NCBI GenBank assembly: GCA_944323705.1
Contig: CALUTM010000001.1
Location: forward strand, 1 to 64,000
Origin: Candidatus Gastranaerophilales bacterium
Lineage (GTDB): Bacteria; Cyanobacteriota; Vampirovibrionia; Gastranaerophilales; Gastranaerophilaceae
Length of the DNA: 64,000 bases
Reading direction: 5' to 3'
Each line of letters opens with the position of its first letter. Position 1 is the stretch's first letter. The position numbers and the translations under genes are program-made. This document shows positions 42,913 through 52,324 of the stretch, one piece after another. The notes beneath the pieces were generated by a model that worked only from the letters and a program-made list of their open reading frames with translations, was not told where the DNA came from and made no database searches.

Positions 42913-44238
42913 ATGAAAAAAACTTCGGTTAAGTATCCGTTTTTAACAAAAGATGTGGAAATTTACGAGCAGGATAACGGTCACAAAATTGTTTTGGCTC
43001 ACAAAGAAGGCGGGATGGTCAGTGTTTCTTCCTGGGTAAAGACAGGTTCTATTAATGAAAATGATAAAAATAACGGAATTTCGCATTTTCTTGAGCACTT
43101 GATGTTCAAAGGTACGCATAAGCACAAGGCTGGAGAGTTTGACCATATTCTTGAATCAAAAGGTGCGATTGTAAATGCCGCTACCTGGAAGGATTATACG
43201 TTTTATTATGTAACCCTTCCGAAGGGTGAAAATAATGAAAACTTTTATACTGCGATTGATTTACACGCAGATATGATGACTGACCCGGTAATTCCAGATT
43301 ACGAAATGGGTGCTCCTTTCGACGTGAATGACGGTAATGTTACCGACAAGCGTGAAAGGCATGTTGTTATTGAAGAAATAAGAATGCGAAAAGACCAGCC
43401 TTGGACAAAGGTTTATAACGCAACAAATAATGCTATGTATACATCTCATCCTTATAAACGCGATGTAATAGGAACGCCTGAAATTATTTCTCAGGTTACA
43501 CAGCAAGAAGTTATGAATTATTACAGAACGTTTTATTCTCCGAAAAATGTTACGACAATAATAGTCGGTGATTTTGACTCCGAAGATGTTTTAAAACGTG
43601 TTACGGAGGCTTTCCGTTGGGGCGAAAGACCTGAGGCTCCCGAGAGAAATATTGAGCCTGATAAACCTGTTGAAAACACGGTTTATGTAGAAAACGAAGC
43701 AGTAATTAATTCTTCGTTTATGATGTTTGGTTTTCTGGGGGCAAGAGCAAGAGAGCTGAAAGAAAATATTGCACTTGAGATGTTGGCAATTATTTTGGGC
43801 GAAGGCTCAAGCTCCAGACTGTACTTGAATTTGATTGAAAATATGGATGAACATATTTTTAATATGATTGAGTCCGAATGTTATTCTTTCAGAGACGGAA
43901 GTAATTTCTTTGTGCAGGCAAATTTTAATTCTCAATACAAAGAAAAGGCAATTGAGCTTGTTAAGGGCGAGATTGAAAAGCTTAAATCAGGAATTGATGA
44001 GAGGGAGCTTAATAAAGCAAAGAAAAAATTGAAATCACGTTTTGCCTGTGAAGCGGAAACGGTTTCGGATATTGGAGAAACAATAGGTTATTATATGACG
44101 GTGTGTGATGATTTGTCCTTGGCGGAGGAATATCTGCCGATTTGTGAGGCAATGACGGAAGAAGATTTGATTCAATGTGCCGAAAAATATTTGGACTTGA
44201 ACCATGCGGTTATTTCCGTTCTGGTACCTGAAAAATAA
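42913..44238 (+). CDS. M16-family zinc metallopeptidase
   Basis: This protein of 441 residues has the inverted zinc motif HFLEH (in NGISHFLEHLMFKGT, about 57-71) and the downstream Glu in VVIEEIRMRKDQPW (about 150). The second, inactive-type half has MMFGFLGARARELKENIALEMLAIILGEGSSSRLY near 270-305. It is a processing-peptidase-like enzyme of cytoplasmic or periplasmic peptides; no signal peptide is seen. ATG 42913 is preferred to an in-frame GTG at 42907. Confidence 0.92.
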   Translation: MKKTSVKYPFLTKDVEIYEQDNGHKIVLAHKEGGMVSVSSWVKTGSINENDKNNGISHFLEHLMFKGTHKHKAGEFDHILESKGAIVNAATWKDYTFYYVTLPKGENNENFYTAIDLHADMMTDPVIPDYEMGAPFDVNDGNVTDKRERHVVIEEIRMRKDQPWTKVYNATNNAMYTSHPYKRDVIGTPEIISQVTQQEVMNYYRTFYSPKNVTTIIVGDFDSEDVLKRVTEAFRWGERPEAPERNIEPDKPVENTVYVENEAVINSSFMMFGFLGARARELKENIALEMLAIILGEGSSSRLYLNLIENMDEHIFNMIESECYSFRDGSNFFVQANFNSQYKEKAIELVKGEIEKLKSGIDERELNKAKKKLKSRFACEAETVSDIGETIGYYMTVCDDLSLAEEYLPICEAMTEEDLIQCAEKYLDLNHAVISVLVPEK

Positions 44239-44249
44239 CGGACCTTTTG

Positions 44250-45020
44250 ATGTTTGAAGCAATATTTAATTCTATTTACTATCAAATGTTTATGCCAATT
44301 ATATCGGTTTTGGCTTTGGTTTTGCTTCCTGTAACGGTATTTGCCGGAATACGTTTTAAGGGTAAGGCGGTAAAAACATTATCACTCGTTTTGGCGTTAT
44401 TTTTTATATTTATTGTTTATGAGGGAATATTATATTTTTATGCTGCAAAAGCCATCTTGGCGAATAATAAAGATGAAATGGTTTTGAATTATGAAAGGGC
44501 AATTAAATATTCTGTTCTGCCTGAGCAAAAAGGTGTTTTGTATATCGAAAAGTCTAAATCTTTGGCAGCTATGGGGTTTGGAGAAGAAGCATTAAAAAAT
44601 TACGAAAAAGCTTATTTATACCATCAGACTTATGATAAACTGTCAGACTCTTTGGCGGGATTGATATATATAAGAAGTGAAAATTATGATAAGTCAATAG
44701 AAATTTATGAAAAAATACAAGACTACGGTATGTTGTCCTATATCTACCGACTAAAAGGTGATTACAATAAAGCTTTAGAGTATGCAAACAAACAACTGGA
44801 ATTTTCTCAGGAGCGTACCTCATACATCGGAAGGGCTATAGTATACAGATATTTGGGGTGTGATTCTCTTGCTCAAAAGGATTACGAAAAGGCATTGTCC
44901 TTATGTCCTGATGATGGCTGTAAAAATGCATTTAAAAAAAGATATGAACAATATCGGATGTTTGACCGTAAGCAACACGAAACCGCCCGGCAAAGATTAG
45001 GTTTTGAAGGCAGCTTTTAG
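44250..45020 (+). CDS. Membrane-anchored TPR protein
   Basis: This protein of 256 residues has two N-terminal membrane helices (about 12-30 and 40-65). Three or four TPR-like repeats follow from residue 75 (for example KSLAAMGFGEEALKNYEKAYLY and YRYLGCDSLAQKDYEKALSLCP). It follows the M16 gene by 12 bases and may be co-transcribed. It is probably a membrane scaffold. Confidence 0.75.
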   Translation: MFEAIFNSIYYQMFMPIISVLALVLLPVTVFAGIRFKGKAVKTLSLVLALFFIFIVYEGILYFYAAKAILANNKDEMVLNYERAIKYSVLPEQKGVLYIEKSKSLAAMGFGEEALKNYEKAYLYHQTYDKLSDSLAGLIYIRSENYDKSIEIYEKIQDYGMLSYIYRLKGDYNKALEYANKQLEFSQERTSYIGRAIVYRYLGCDSLAQKDYEKALSLCPDDGCKNAFKKRYEQYRMFDRKQHETARQRLGFEGSF

Positions 45021-45026
45021 GCTGCT

Positions 45027-45130
45027 AAACTTGCTTTACCCCCTTTTCACCATGCGGACTAGTCGGACGTTAAGCCTACAAACTTTATTTACTCCCATTT
45101 ACCCCCATTTACCTCCATTTACCCCCCCCC
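45027..45130 (+). repeat. 54-bp dispersed repeat, locus E (two units)
   Basis: Units start at 45027 and 45080. The first includes AAACTTGCTTTACCCCC, CACCATGCGGACTAGTCGGACGTTAAGCC. The second is expanded by four copies of the 9-mer ATTTACCCC, with variations. The stop codon of the minus-strand CsaB-like gene (45109-45111) lies inside this repeat. Confidence 0.85.
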
Positions 45131-46050
45131 ATCAGTTGGTCAAACTCTTTTGAAAAATCTCTTTGAGTTAATTCAATTATCGGTAAATTGTATTCATCAG
45201 CAAGTTTTTTCACTTTGATATCATAGTTTATTGCCAAAGTTTTTACGCCCGATTTTATGGCACTAACATTAGCGTGAAACCGCATACCTATCATATATTC
45301 AAGATTACTGATTTTTTCAAAAACTTCATTAATGGTGAGTCCGTGCAAAACTTCCGTATCACTGTGCCCTTTTTTGTACAACATACGTGCAAATTTCTCA
45401 CAGATATCCAAATCGATACTGTCTTGGAAAGAAAAAATTTCTATTTTTTTGTCGGAAAATCGCTTCGTTATCTCCTCTGCAAGTGATTTTAAAAAATCGT
45501 CACTCAAAGTAGGATAATTTCTCAATTGTACTCCTACTATGCCCTTCCTGTTTCTAATCGGCAGATTTAAATCAAAAACGGCATCTTTTACAAGTTTTGC
45601 ATCTATTCCCCATTTTTTAAGCAGCTCTTGCGATTTTTTATCCCTAACGGAAATTTCATGGCAATGTCTGAGTGCCATGCGTGTTAACAACCTTCCGATT
45701 GTGGAATTTATCGGACCAATGCCTTGAGAGTATATAACAACTTTTTTACCTAAAACTAATGCCGTAAATATAACCCCGAGGTAATATATCAAACTCTTTA
45801 AGCTTGTAACATCCTGTAAAAGACTCCCGCCTCCTGAAATAAGTACATCCGCTTCAAGCATGGGTTTCCAAAAATTAAGCATCGGACAGGAAGAAACCTG
45901 ATGTAATTCTGCCGTTTTTTGGGGGTTAGAAGAGATTAGTGTTATTTTTTCCGCACCTTCTGACTTAAGTTTTTCACTCAAAACATGTGCAATCGCCTCA
46001 TCCCCGAAATTATCAAATCCTATATATCCAGAGACAATATATTTTGTCAT
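45109..46050 (-). CDS. csaB: CsaB-like polysaccharide pyruvyl transferase
   Basis: The 313-residue protein has N-terminal GYIGFDNFGDEAIAHVL (residues 8-24), VLISGGGSLLQDVTS (about 69), VIYSQGIGPINS (about 103) and YMIGMRFHANVSAIKSGV (about 253), all typical of the pyruvyl transferase family. CsaB adds pyruvate ketals to cell-wall polysaccharides that bind SLH-domain proteins. The last residues (GGGKWR) are encoded by the dispersed repeat, so the original C-terminus has been replaced or extended. It overlaps the upstream kinase gene by one base. Confidence 0.85.
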   Translation of the reverse strand: MTKYIVSGYIGFDNFGDEAIAHVLSEKLKSEGAEKITLISSNPQKTAELHQVSSCPMLNFWKPMLEADVLISGGGSLLQDVTSLKSLIYYLGVIFTALVLGKKVVIYSQGIGPINSTIGRLLTRMALRHCHEISVRDKKSQELLKKWGIDAKLVKDAVFDLNLPIRNRKGIVGVQLRNYPTLSDDFLKSLAEEITKRFSDKKIEIFSFQDSIDLDICEKFARMLYKKGHSDTEVLHGLTINEVFEKISNLEYMIGMRFHANVSAIKSGVKTLAINYDIKVKKLADEYNLPIIELTQRDFSKEFDQLMGGGKWR

Positions 46051-46979
46051 TAAACATTCTCCATCACGGTTTCTTTATAAGGAATTGACTGAATGGCTCC
46101 ATAGTTTTGAGTTTGCAGACCTGAGACTACAGATGCGAATTTTGTTGCATCAAAAGGTGTGTAACCGTTTGTCAGTGCGTACAAAAAGCCGCCGTTGAAT
46201 ACATCACCGGAAGCTGTTGTGTCTATCGCCTTGCTTGTATTGTAAAAGTCCGTAAAATTAGTTTCGCCTCTATAGCCTGTATAATAGCCGTTATCTATGT
46301 GAGATTTGATAACAACGATTTTTACACCCTTATCCCAGAAATATTTCATGATTTTGTCAACGGAATCTAATTCATAAAGTTTACTTGCATCATTTTTTAG
46401 GCTCAGAAAAATTATATCCGTATATTCAATAATTTCTTGAAAACATTCTCTTGTATCCGTAGAATTCATAAAACAGGAGGTATAATTAGGGTCATACGCT
46501 GTCAGAACGTCATTTTCTTTGGCAATTCTGAAACTTTCTCTCACAAGCTCTCTTGCTCCCGCACTCAGAGACTGTACTACCCCTGTGGAATATACAAGTT
46601 TCAGCTTTTTAATACAATCCTCCGTGATATCACCGATTGAAAGTTTTGTTGCTGCAGTTTTACGTTTGTAATACAACAATTCCTTTTTATCCTGTGTCTT
46701 GGACAGAATATACATTCCGTTTTGTTCGTCATTGGTTGTAATGAGCGAAGTGTCGATATTTTCTTTTTGCAAGCTGGAAATAATAAATTCGCTGAAACCG
46801 TCATTTCCAACCTTGGTTATATAAGTAACTTTTCCGCCTAATCTTGCTATTGAAACCGCCGTAGTTACCGTATCTCCTCCGAAATATTTGTTTAATGTCG
46901 AAGTATCTGCAAGTGTACCGTTAGCAGAAAGTTCTATAAGGCACTCGCCTATGATTGCAATATCTACTTTTTGCTCCAT
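46050..46979 (-). CDS. kdgK: PfkB-family sugar kinase, probably 2-keto-3-deoxygluconate kinase
   Basis: The 309-residue ribokinase-fold protein has NKYFGGDTVTTAVSIARLG (about 30-48), LLYYKRKTAATKL (about 100, the KDG kinase YYR..SAA-type site), and the catalytic loop DTTASGDVFNGGFLYAL (about 253), where Asp is the base. The overlapping KDPG aldolase gene immediately upstream on the same strand indicates a KDG to KDPG to pyruvate plus glyceraldehyde-3-phosphate route (Entner-Doudoroff-type, for uronates or gluconate). Confidence 0.82.
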   Translation of the reverse strand: MEQKVDIAIIGECLIELSANGTLADTSTLNKYFGGDTVTTAVSIARLGGKVTYITKVGNDGFSEFIISSLQKENIDTSLITTNDEQNGMYILSKTQDKKELLYYKRKTAATKLSIGDITEDCIKKLKLVYSTGVVQSLSAGARELVRESFRIAKENDVLTAYDPNYTSCFMNSTDTRECFQEIIEYTDIIFLSLKNDASKLYELDSVDKIMKYFWDKGVKIVVIKSHIDNGYYTGYRGETNFTDFYNTSKAIDTTASGDVFNGGFLYALTNGYTPFDATKFASVVSGLQTQNYGAIQSIPYKETVMENV

Positions 46980-47593
46980 TCCGTAAAGTCCTTAATTTCT
47001 TTTAAAATTTCTCTTGTACGCTCCGTAATCTCCTTAGGAGTAAATCCCAAATAAAAATCACGTCCTACACCGACCGCAGCAGCTCCGGCTTTTATATATG
47101 TTACGACTTCGCTTAGCTTTATGTTTCCCATAGGCATCAGGTTCAAAAACGGCATCTGTCTCAAAATGTCTTCTATATACTGAACTCCTCCCATTGCATC
47201 GGTCGGATACAATTTTATAAGCGGAACTCTTGATTTCCAAGCATTATAAGCTTCATTTGCTGTTGATGCTCCTGCGACAAAAGGTACACGTTTATTTTTC
47301 GATATCTTTACCATATTCATCTGAAAAATAGGCGAAGATATGAGCTGAGCACCGCTTTCAAATGCCGCATCTGCTTGTAAGGACGTAATAATACCCCCGG
47401 CACATACATTGGCAAACTTGGAAACCTCGGAGATTGCTCTGTAAATTGTAGGATTATCTACGTTTATTTCTAAAACTCTTATACCGCCATTGACTAATGC
47501 TTTGGCAACTTCAATTGCCTGGTCAGCCTCTTTGCAGCGTATTATGGGATATACTTTATCCTCTTTTATTATTTGAATATAGTTTTTGTCCAT
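46964..47593 (-). CDS. eda: KDPG/KHG aldolase
   Basis: This 209-residue class I aldolase has VYPIIRCKEADQAIEVAKALVNGGIRVLEINVDNP at the N-terminal half (catalytic Glu in LEIN) and LIKLYPTDAMGGVQYIEDI near 125, with the Schiff-base Lys in IKLYP. AAAVGVGRDFY is the phosphate-binding loop near 175. It begins with ATG 47593 and overlaps the kinase start by 16 bases. The pair forms a short catabolic operon with csaB. Confidence 0.9.
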   Translation of the reverse strand: MDKNYIQIIKEDKVYPIIRCKEADQAIEVAKALVNGGIRVLEINVDNPTIYRAISEVSKFANVCAGGIITSLQADAAFESGAQLISSPIFQMNMVKISKNKRVPFVAGASTANEAYNAWKSRVPLIKLYPTDAMGGVQYIEDILRQMPFLNLMPMGNIKLSEVVTYIKAGAAAVGVGRDFYLGFTPKEITERTREILKEIKDFTEWSKK

Positions 47594-47631
47594 CTCTGTT
47601 CTTTTCCCCTGATTTATTATATCATTATAAT

Positions 47632-49611
47632 ATGAACAAGATTAAATTTGCATTCTTTAGTATCATTGTCTTACTTACATTAATATTTGTCTACTTTTTA
47701 ACATACAATTTTATCGAGCCAAAAGCGTATGATTATATGACAAAGCACGTTTTAACCGAAAAACTGCCGTTTGATAAATATAAACAAACTTACGGAAGCG
47801 GTGATATAATTCTGGTCGTAATTGATGCAAAAACTGTTGAAAAATACCGTTGGCCCTGGAGGAGAGATGTAAATTGCAAAATATTTAATTATTTTCTTGA
47901 ATATGCAAAACCCAAAGTTGTTGTGCACGATTCGATAGTCGCAACATTGGATAAAGATAACCCGGAATCGGATAAAAAATTTTTTGATACGTTAAAAAAG
48001 TTTGATAATTTAATAGTCGGATTTATGCCGCTGCTGAGAGGTTGGGAGGATGAGAGCTTTGGGGAAAGGTATGATAAAACTTTTTCCGAAAAATACAGGC
48101 TCAATGTTACCAATAGAATAACCTCTAATCCTTATCTGTATTCATCTTTGATGCCGTCTCCCGAACCTTATCTTAATGTGATAAAACATATAGGGTCCGT
48201 ATCAATGTTCCCCGGCTTTATTAACGGTAATCTGAAAAAATATGCAATTGACGAAATATACAGGACCCATGAGTACATTTTGAATTATAAAGGTAGTTTT
48301 CTTCCGTCAATTGCACTGTCAACTTATCTCATTGCAAACAACAACCCGGAAATTGTCCTGACAAATTCCGAGATTAGACTGGGAGATTACAAGGTTAAGC
48401 AGAAAAAAACATTGTATCAAATGATTGTCCCGATGAGGTTTTACAAGTTATATGACGGATATTCGCATCCCAAAATCTCTGCGGTGGATATAATGGATTC
48501 TTATGATGCCCTAAAGTCGAATAAAAAACCGTTAATTTCGCCTGAAATTTTTAAGGACAAAATTGTAATGATAGGTGCAAACGTACCCGCAGGCACGGGG
48601 CTTAATGACAATAAAAATACACCGATTTCCATAAATCATCCGGGGGTTGATATTCAGGCAACCGCAGTCGATAACATTATACATAATGATTTTTTGAGAA
48701 TAATGCCCCATTTTGTAAATATTTTGATAGCATTACTCGGTATGCTGATTGTATATGTCGTGATTAGAGTCTATGATTTGTATAAATCCATAGCATTAAC
48801 ACTTGTATTAATTTTCGGTTATCTGGCATTTTCATCGGTTTGTTTTTATTTTAAAACAGTAATCAATGTGATTACTCCTGTTGTGATGTTCGTTGTGACT
48901 ATGATTCTTGCCTATATTCATAAATTTGTTTTGGAAAACAGGAGCAAGGAAAAAGTTAAATCCGCAATGGGCAAATATATGTCAGAAGATGTTATGAAGC
49001 GGGTTGTTATGAATATTGATCATCTCGGACTTGGAGGGAAAAAATCCGTCGTAACGGTTTTGTTTTCGGATATAAGAGGGTTTACATCAATGTCTGAGAC
49101 TATGCCCGCACAACAGGTATCCGAAATTCTAAATGAATATTTTACCGAGATGGAGCCTATAATAACCAAATATAACGGAATCATTAATAAATTTATCGGC
49201 GATGCGGTTATGGCAATATTTGGTGAACCTATTCAGGATAAAAACCATCCTGCTAATGCCGTAAAATGCGGATATGAAATGCTGCTTAAAGTTAAGGAAC
49301 TCCAAAAGAAATGGGCAGAAGAGGGAAAACCTAAAATCGAAATCGGTATCGGGATAAATACCGGAGAGGTTTTTGTAGGCAATATCGGCTCGGTAAATCG
49401 TATGGAGTATACGGTAATAGGTGATACCGTTAATCTTGCAAGCAGGTTGGAGAGTTACAATAAAATTTATAAAACAAAAATGCTGATAAGTTCTTCTACT
49501 TATGAGGAGACAAAGGGATTTGTGGACGTTATGAAGATTTCTAATGTAGAGATAAGAGGAAAGTCTCATAAAATGGATATATATGAGGTATTAAAAGTTC
49601 AGCTTGATTAG
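47632..49611 (+). CDS. CHASE2-domain adenylate/guanylate cyclase
   Basis: This 659-residue membrane receptor has an N-terminal helix (5-27), an extracytoplasmic CHASE2 sensor (about 35-355), three membrane helices (about 360-440), and a class III cyclase domain (about 470-640). The cyclase has TVLFSDIRGFTSMSETMP, NKFIGDAVMAIFGEP with both metal-binding Asp residues, and GINTGEVFVGNIGSVNRMEYTVIGDTVNLASRLE. The ORF extends to 47497, but ATG 47632 is the likely start because the sequence before it overlaps the KDPG aldolase gene. It probably makes cAMP in response to an external signal. Confidence 0.93.
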   Translation: MNKIKFAFFSIIVLLTLIFVYFLTYNFIEPKAYDYMTKHVLTEKLPFDKYKQTYGSGDIILVVIDAKTVEKYRWPWRRDVNCKIFNYFLEYAKPKVVVHDSIVATLDKDNPESDKKFFDTLKKFDNLIVGFMPLLRGWEDESFGERYDKTFSEKYRLNVTNRITSNPYLYSSLMPSPEPYLNVIKHIGSVSMFPGFINGNLKKYAIDEIYRTHEYILNYKGSFLPSIALSTYLIANNNPEIVLTNSEIRLGDYKVKQKKTLYQMIVPMRFYKLYDGYSHPKISAVDIMDSYDALKSNKKPLISPEIFKDKIVMIGANVPAGTGLNDNKNTPISINHPGVDIQATAVDNIIHNDFLRIMPHFVNILIALLGMLIVYVVIRVYDLYKSIALTLVLIFGYLAFSSVCFYFKTVINVITPVVMFVVTMILAYIHKFVLENRSKEKVKSAMGKYMSEDVMKRVVMNIDHLGLGGKKSVVTVLFSDIRGFTSMSETMPAQQVSEILNEYFTEMEPIITKYNGIINKFIGDAVMAIFGEPIQDKNHPANAVKCGYEMLLKVKELQKKWAEEGKPKIEIGIGINTGEVFVGNIGSVNRMEYTVIGDTVNLASRLESYNKIYKTKMLISSSTYEETKGFVDVMKISNVEIRGKSHKMDIYEVLKVQLD

Positions 49612-49649
49612 TAGCAAAAAATTTTTTTACCGTTTTTATACCAAATGTT

Positions 49650-50225
49650 ATGAAGATAAATATTTCCCCTACAACAAATTTTGGTGCTAAATTTATTAAT
49701 AATGTAACTGTACAAAAATACAATCCGTATAGCAGAGAATATACACCTGATACCGTATCTTTCGTACAAATAGAACCTGAAAAACGTCGGGATGTGTTGG
49801 CGATTAACGCAGTTACTGATTTGTGGAGCGACGGGGCTTTTATGATTGATATTGCAAATGTTGTGGACGATTTGTCTATTGGTGCTGCCGATAGTGAACG
49901 ATATCAAGTTTATGCCTTAACTTCCCAGAATAGAGATTTTGATAAATTATGTTCAGATGATATTTTGGGACTCGCTGAGGTAGAAAACGGCGAAAAAGCT
50001 GTGGAACTTGATTATCTTCAAGTAAATCCTCAGTTTATTTTTGGCAGCCAATGTCCTTTATTTAGAGAAGTAGGCACAGGGATTGTTGATTCTTTAAAGA
50101 GTTTGTACAACAAAGTTATTGAACTTACTTCGGTTTATTCTGCAACTGAGTTTTATGAAAAAAACGGATTTGAAATTTTTGATATTAACAAATTGCGTTA
50201 TCGCTGGAAGCCAAATTTGAAGTGA
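49650..50225 (+). CDS. NFGAK-tagged GNAT-like protein
   Basis: This 191-residue protein begins MKINISPTTNFGAKFINN, with the NFGAK form of the tag (residues 10-14). The C-terminal half resembles an acetyltransferase fold: ILGLAEVENG, VELDYLQVNPQF, and YSATEFYEKNGFEIFDI near 167-183 (the typical A-x-FYEKxGF motif). The acetyl-CoA loop is not clear, so activity is uncertain. It follows the cyclase gene by about 40 bases. Confidence 0.65.
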   Translation: MKINISPTTNFGAKFINNVTVQKYNPYSREYTPDTVSFVQIEPEKRRDVLAINAVTDLWSDGAFMIDIANVVDDLSIGAADSERYQVYALTSQNRDFDKLCSDDILGLAEVENGEKAVELDYLQVNPQFIFGSQCPLFREVGTGIVDSLKSLYNKVIELTSVYSATEFYEKNGFEIFDINKLRYRWKPNLK

Positions 50226-50388
50226 GGTTTAACTCCTTGATAGAATTTTTTACATTTTTCTTTTGTAAATTTTTGTTAAAAAACTTAGCCACCCGGTCAA
50301 TTATTCATTAAAAAAATACTTTACATGACTATAAGTGTGTTAGAAAAAGTGGAGCGTGTTAACTCCTTATAAGTGTGACAAGTAAAGT

Positions 50389-51141
50389 ATGACTTTTATT
50401 TACAATACCCCAATATTAAACAATATTAATCTTCCGAAGGTTCAATTTAAATCAGCCCCTTCGACTTATCAACCGACATTAAGTCCTCGCAAAGACTCTT
50501 TCAATTCCAACCCTTTGTATGAGAATTTTGCGGACAAGAATACTATTGCATCAATTGCGAAATCTAATCCGACGGTTATGAACATTTTGAAGGAAAATAA
50601 AATTCCTTTGAAAGTTAATGTTAAAGAGTTGGAGCAGTTAAAAAACGGACATTTATTGGATACCCGTGTTACTGCCGCTAAAATATACTCTGCTCTTCCG
50701 AAGGATATAAAATCAGAAATAAATCTTATGGATTTGCAGCAGGCTGCAATGCTTCACGATTACGGTAAGGTATTAATACCTGAAAAAATCCTTAATAAGA
50801 ACGGCAGATTAACTGATGAAGAAAAGAAGATTATGGAACTGCATTCCGAGTTGGGCTATGAACTTTTAAAACAGCAGGGAGTAAATGATAATGTTTTAAA
50901 TATGGTAAAATATCATCACCAGAACTCAAGCGGAACGGGCTATCCGGCTATTACAAATGATTATGAGCCTGATGTTGCAACCCAGATTCTAGCGGCTGCT
51001 GATAAATACTCTGCCCTCAGAGAAAAAAGAAGTTACAAAGATGCAATGAGCCGCGAAGACGCTTTGAAGGTTATTAGTGAAGATGTCAAAGCCGGACTTA
51101 TTTCTGAAGAAGTGTATAAGGCATTGGAACAAACTGTATAA
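50389..51141 (+). CDS. HD-GYP domain protein with N-terminal QFKS motif
   Basis: The 250-residue protein has the tag VQFKSAPS (residues 18-25), then an HD-GYP domain: MLHDYGKVLIPEKILNK (about 121-137), HSELGYELLKQQG (about 150), MVKYHHQNSSGTGYP (about 170) and DKYSALREKRSYKDAMS (about 205). HD-GYP proteins hydrolyse c-di-GMP. The metal-binding HD, HH and GYP motifs are present. The preceding 160-base gap contains two copies of AACTCCTT and an ATAAGTGTG repeat, with no obvious gene. Confidence 0.85.
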   Translation: MTFIYNTPILNNINLPKVQFKSAPSTYQPTLSPRKDSFNSNPLYENFADKNTIASIAKSNPTVMNILKENKIPLKVNVKELEQLKNGHLLDTRVTAAKIYSALPKDIKSEINLMDLQQAAMLHDYGKVLIPEKILNKNGRLTDEEKKIMELHSELGYELLKQQGVNDNVLNMVKYHHQNSSGTGYPAITNDYEPDVATQILAAADKYSALREKRSYKDAMSREDALKVISEDVKAGLISEEVYKALEQTV

Positions 51142-51179
51142 TAAGTTTCTTAATTTCTTGCATTGTTTTACTTAATAAT

Positions 51180-52316
51180 TTAAGGCTTAAACTTAATGCC
51201 ATGAGTTTTGAGTTTAAAAGACTCAAGTAACATAGAAGAAAGGCTGTATTTTTTTGTAAATAGATGCTTCCAGGCAAAACTCATTTTTAATGGGAAGCGG
51301 TGTTTGGCAGTTAAAATCGAATCTAATTTTGTTGTATCTTTTGTGCATAAAACTATCGTATTATTATAATCTTTGGATGTAGTATCCATAAAACTCTTTA
51401 GAAATGGAATGATTTGTGTATCTTCATCTTTTGTAAATTTTTCGATATTAGTGACCAGTGTAAGTGTATGTCGGTTTGATTCTTGCTTGTTCTTTTTGGC
51501 TTGTTCGGAAATATTGCAAAGAGCATCAAAAAATTCGCCTTCGGTTTTATACCTATTTGCATTTAATTTTGCATAATTGGAATTTGTCTTACCGACAAGC
51601 CAAGCTAAAATAATTTCAGGATATAATCTATTAGGGGCTTCTATTAATAAACCGTTTGGGACGGTGTAATCTTTATTGGTTTGATTGATTCTCAATGGCA
51701 TTACCAAATTTTGATTTAGGTAGAGCATTGGTTTATTGATTAAACTACTTAATTGTTGGCTATATTCTTCGTTTGTTTTTTGTTTGATTTTATTTGTCTG
51801 TTCTTGTATGGCTGCTTCTGTTTGCGTTCTGATACTTCCGAGTTCTGTTTTTAGTTGAGAAGTTTTTTCTTCGAAATTTGAAATTTTTTCACGTATCGCA
51901 TTAGTTTTATTTTCAATACTATCTAAAGCTTTACCGCTTTTTGCAACATTATCGTATTGCGACGATATTCTTTTTTCTAATGTATCGATTTGGGTTTGTT
52001 GCGAAGTATAGAGATTTTGTTCATTTTGAATTTCACTGTCTAACTCATTCAACCTTTCTGAATTTTTACTGCTTTGGTAATTGTAATGACTAACATATCT
52101 TTCATAATCATGCTCTGCTTTGTTCTTCCTTCGCCAATTGGAATCTATCTCATTTAGCATTTCATTTTCTGCAGAATTTCTGGCGGCATCTCTGTCACCG
52201 CCAAAATTTCTATCCCACCAACCTGAATGAGCGAGTTTCTCTTGAACTCTTTGTGAATATGTTTTAGCTCCAAAATTTACTCTATAAAATGATAACTTTG
52301 TAGTATTTACTTTCAT
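51180..52316 (-). CDS. NFGAK-tagged coiled-coil protein with degenerate AAA domain
   Basis: This 378-residue protein begins with VNFGAKTYSQRVQEKL (residues 13-28). A WWDRNFGGDRDAARNSAENEM segment near 33-53 is shared in pattern with the AAA protein at 52325. A long coiled coil covers about 55-190. The C-terminal region aligns with an AAA domain, but the Walker A site is lost (LLIEAPNRLYPEI in place of GxxGxGKT), as is Walker B (LTLVTNIEKF). It is probably a non-catalytic partner of the active AAA protein upstream. Confidence 0.7.
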   Translation of the reverse strand: MKVNTTKLSFYRVNFGAKTYSQRVQEKLAHSGWWDRNFGGDRDAARNSAENEMLNEIDSNWRRKNKAEHDYERYVSHYNYQSSKNSERLNELDSEIQNEQNLYTSQQTQIDTLEKRISSQYDNVAKSGKALDSIENKTNAIREKISNFEEKTSQLKTELGSIRTQTEAAIQEQTNKIKQKTNEEYSQQLSSLINKPMLYLNQNLVMPLRINQTNKDYTVPNGLLIEAPNRLYPEIILAWLVGKTNSNYAKLNANRYKTEGEFFDALCNISEQAKKNKQESNRHTLTLVTNIEKFTKDEDTQIIPFLKSFMDTTSKDYNNTIVLCTKDTTKLDSILTAKHRFPLKMSFAWKHLFTKKYSLSSMLLESFKLKTHGIKFKP

Positions 52317-52324
52317 GTTTACCT

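Noticed and set aside
47497-47631. N-terminal extension of the CHASE2 cyclase to 47497
   Set aside because: This stretch is antisense to the KDPG aldolase gene and encodes no family-typical sequence; the membrane helix begins right after ATG 47632.
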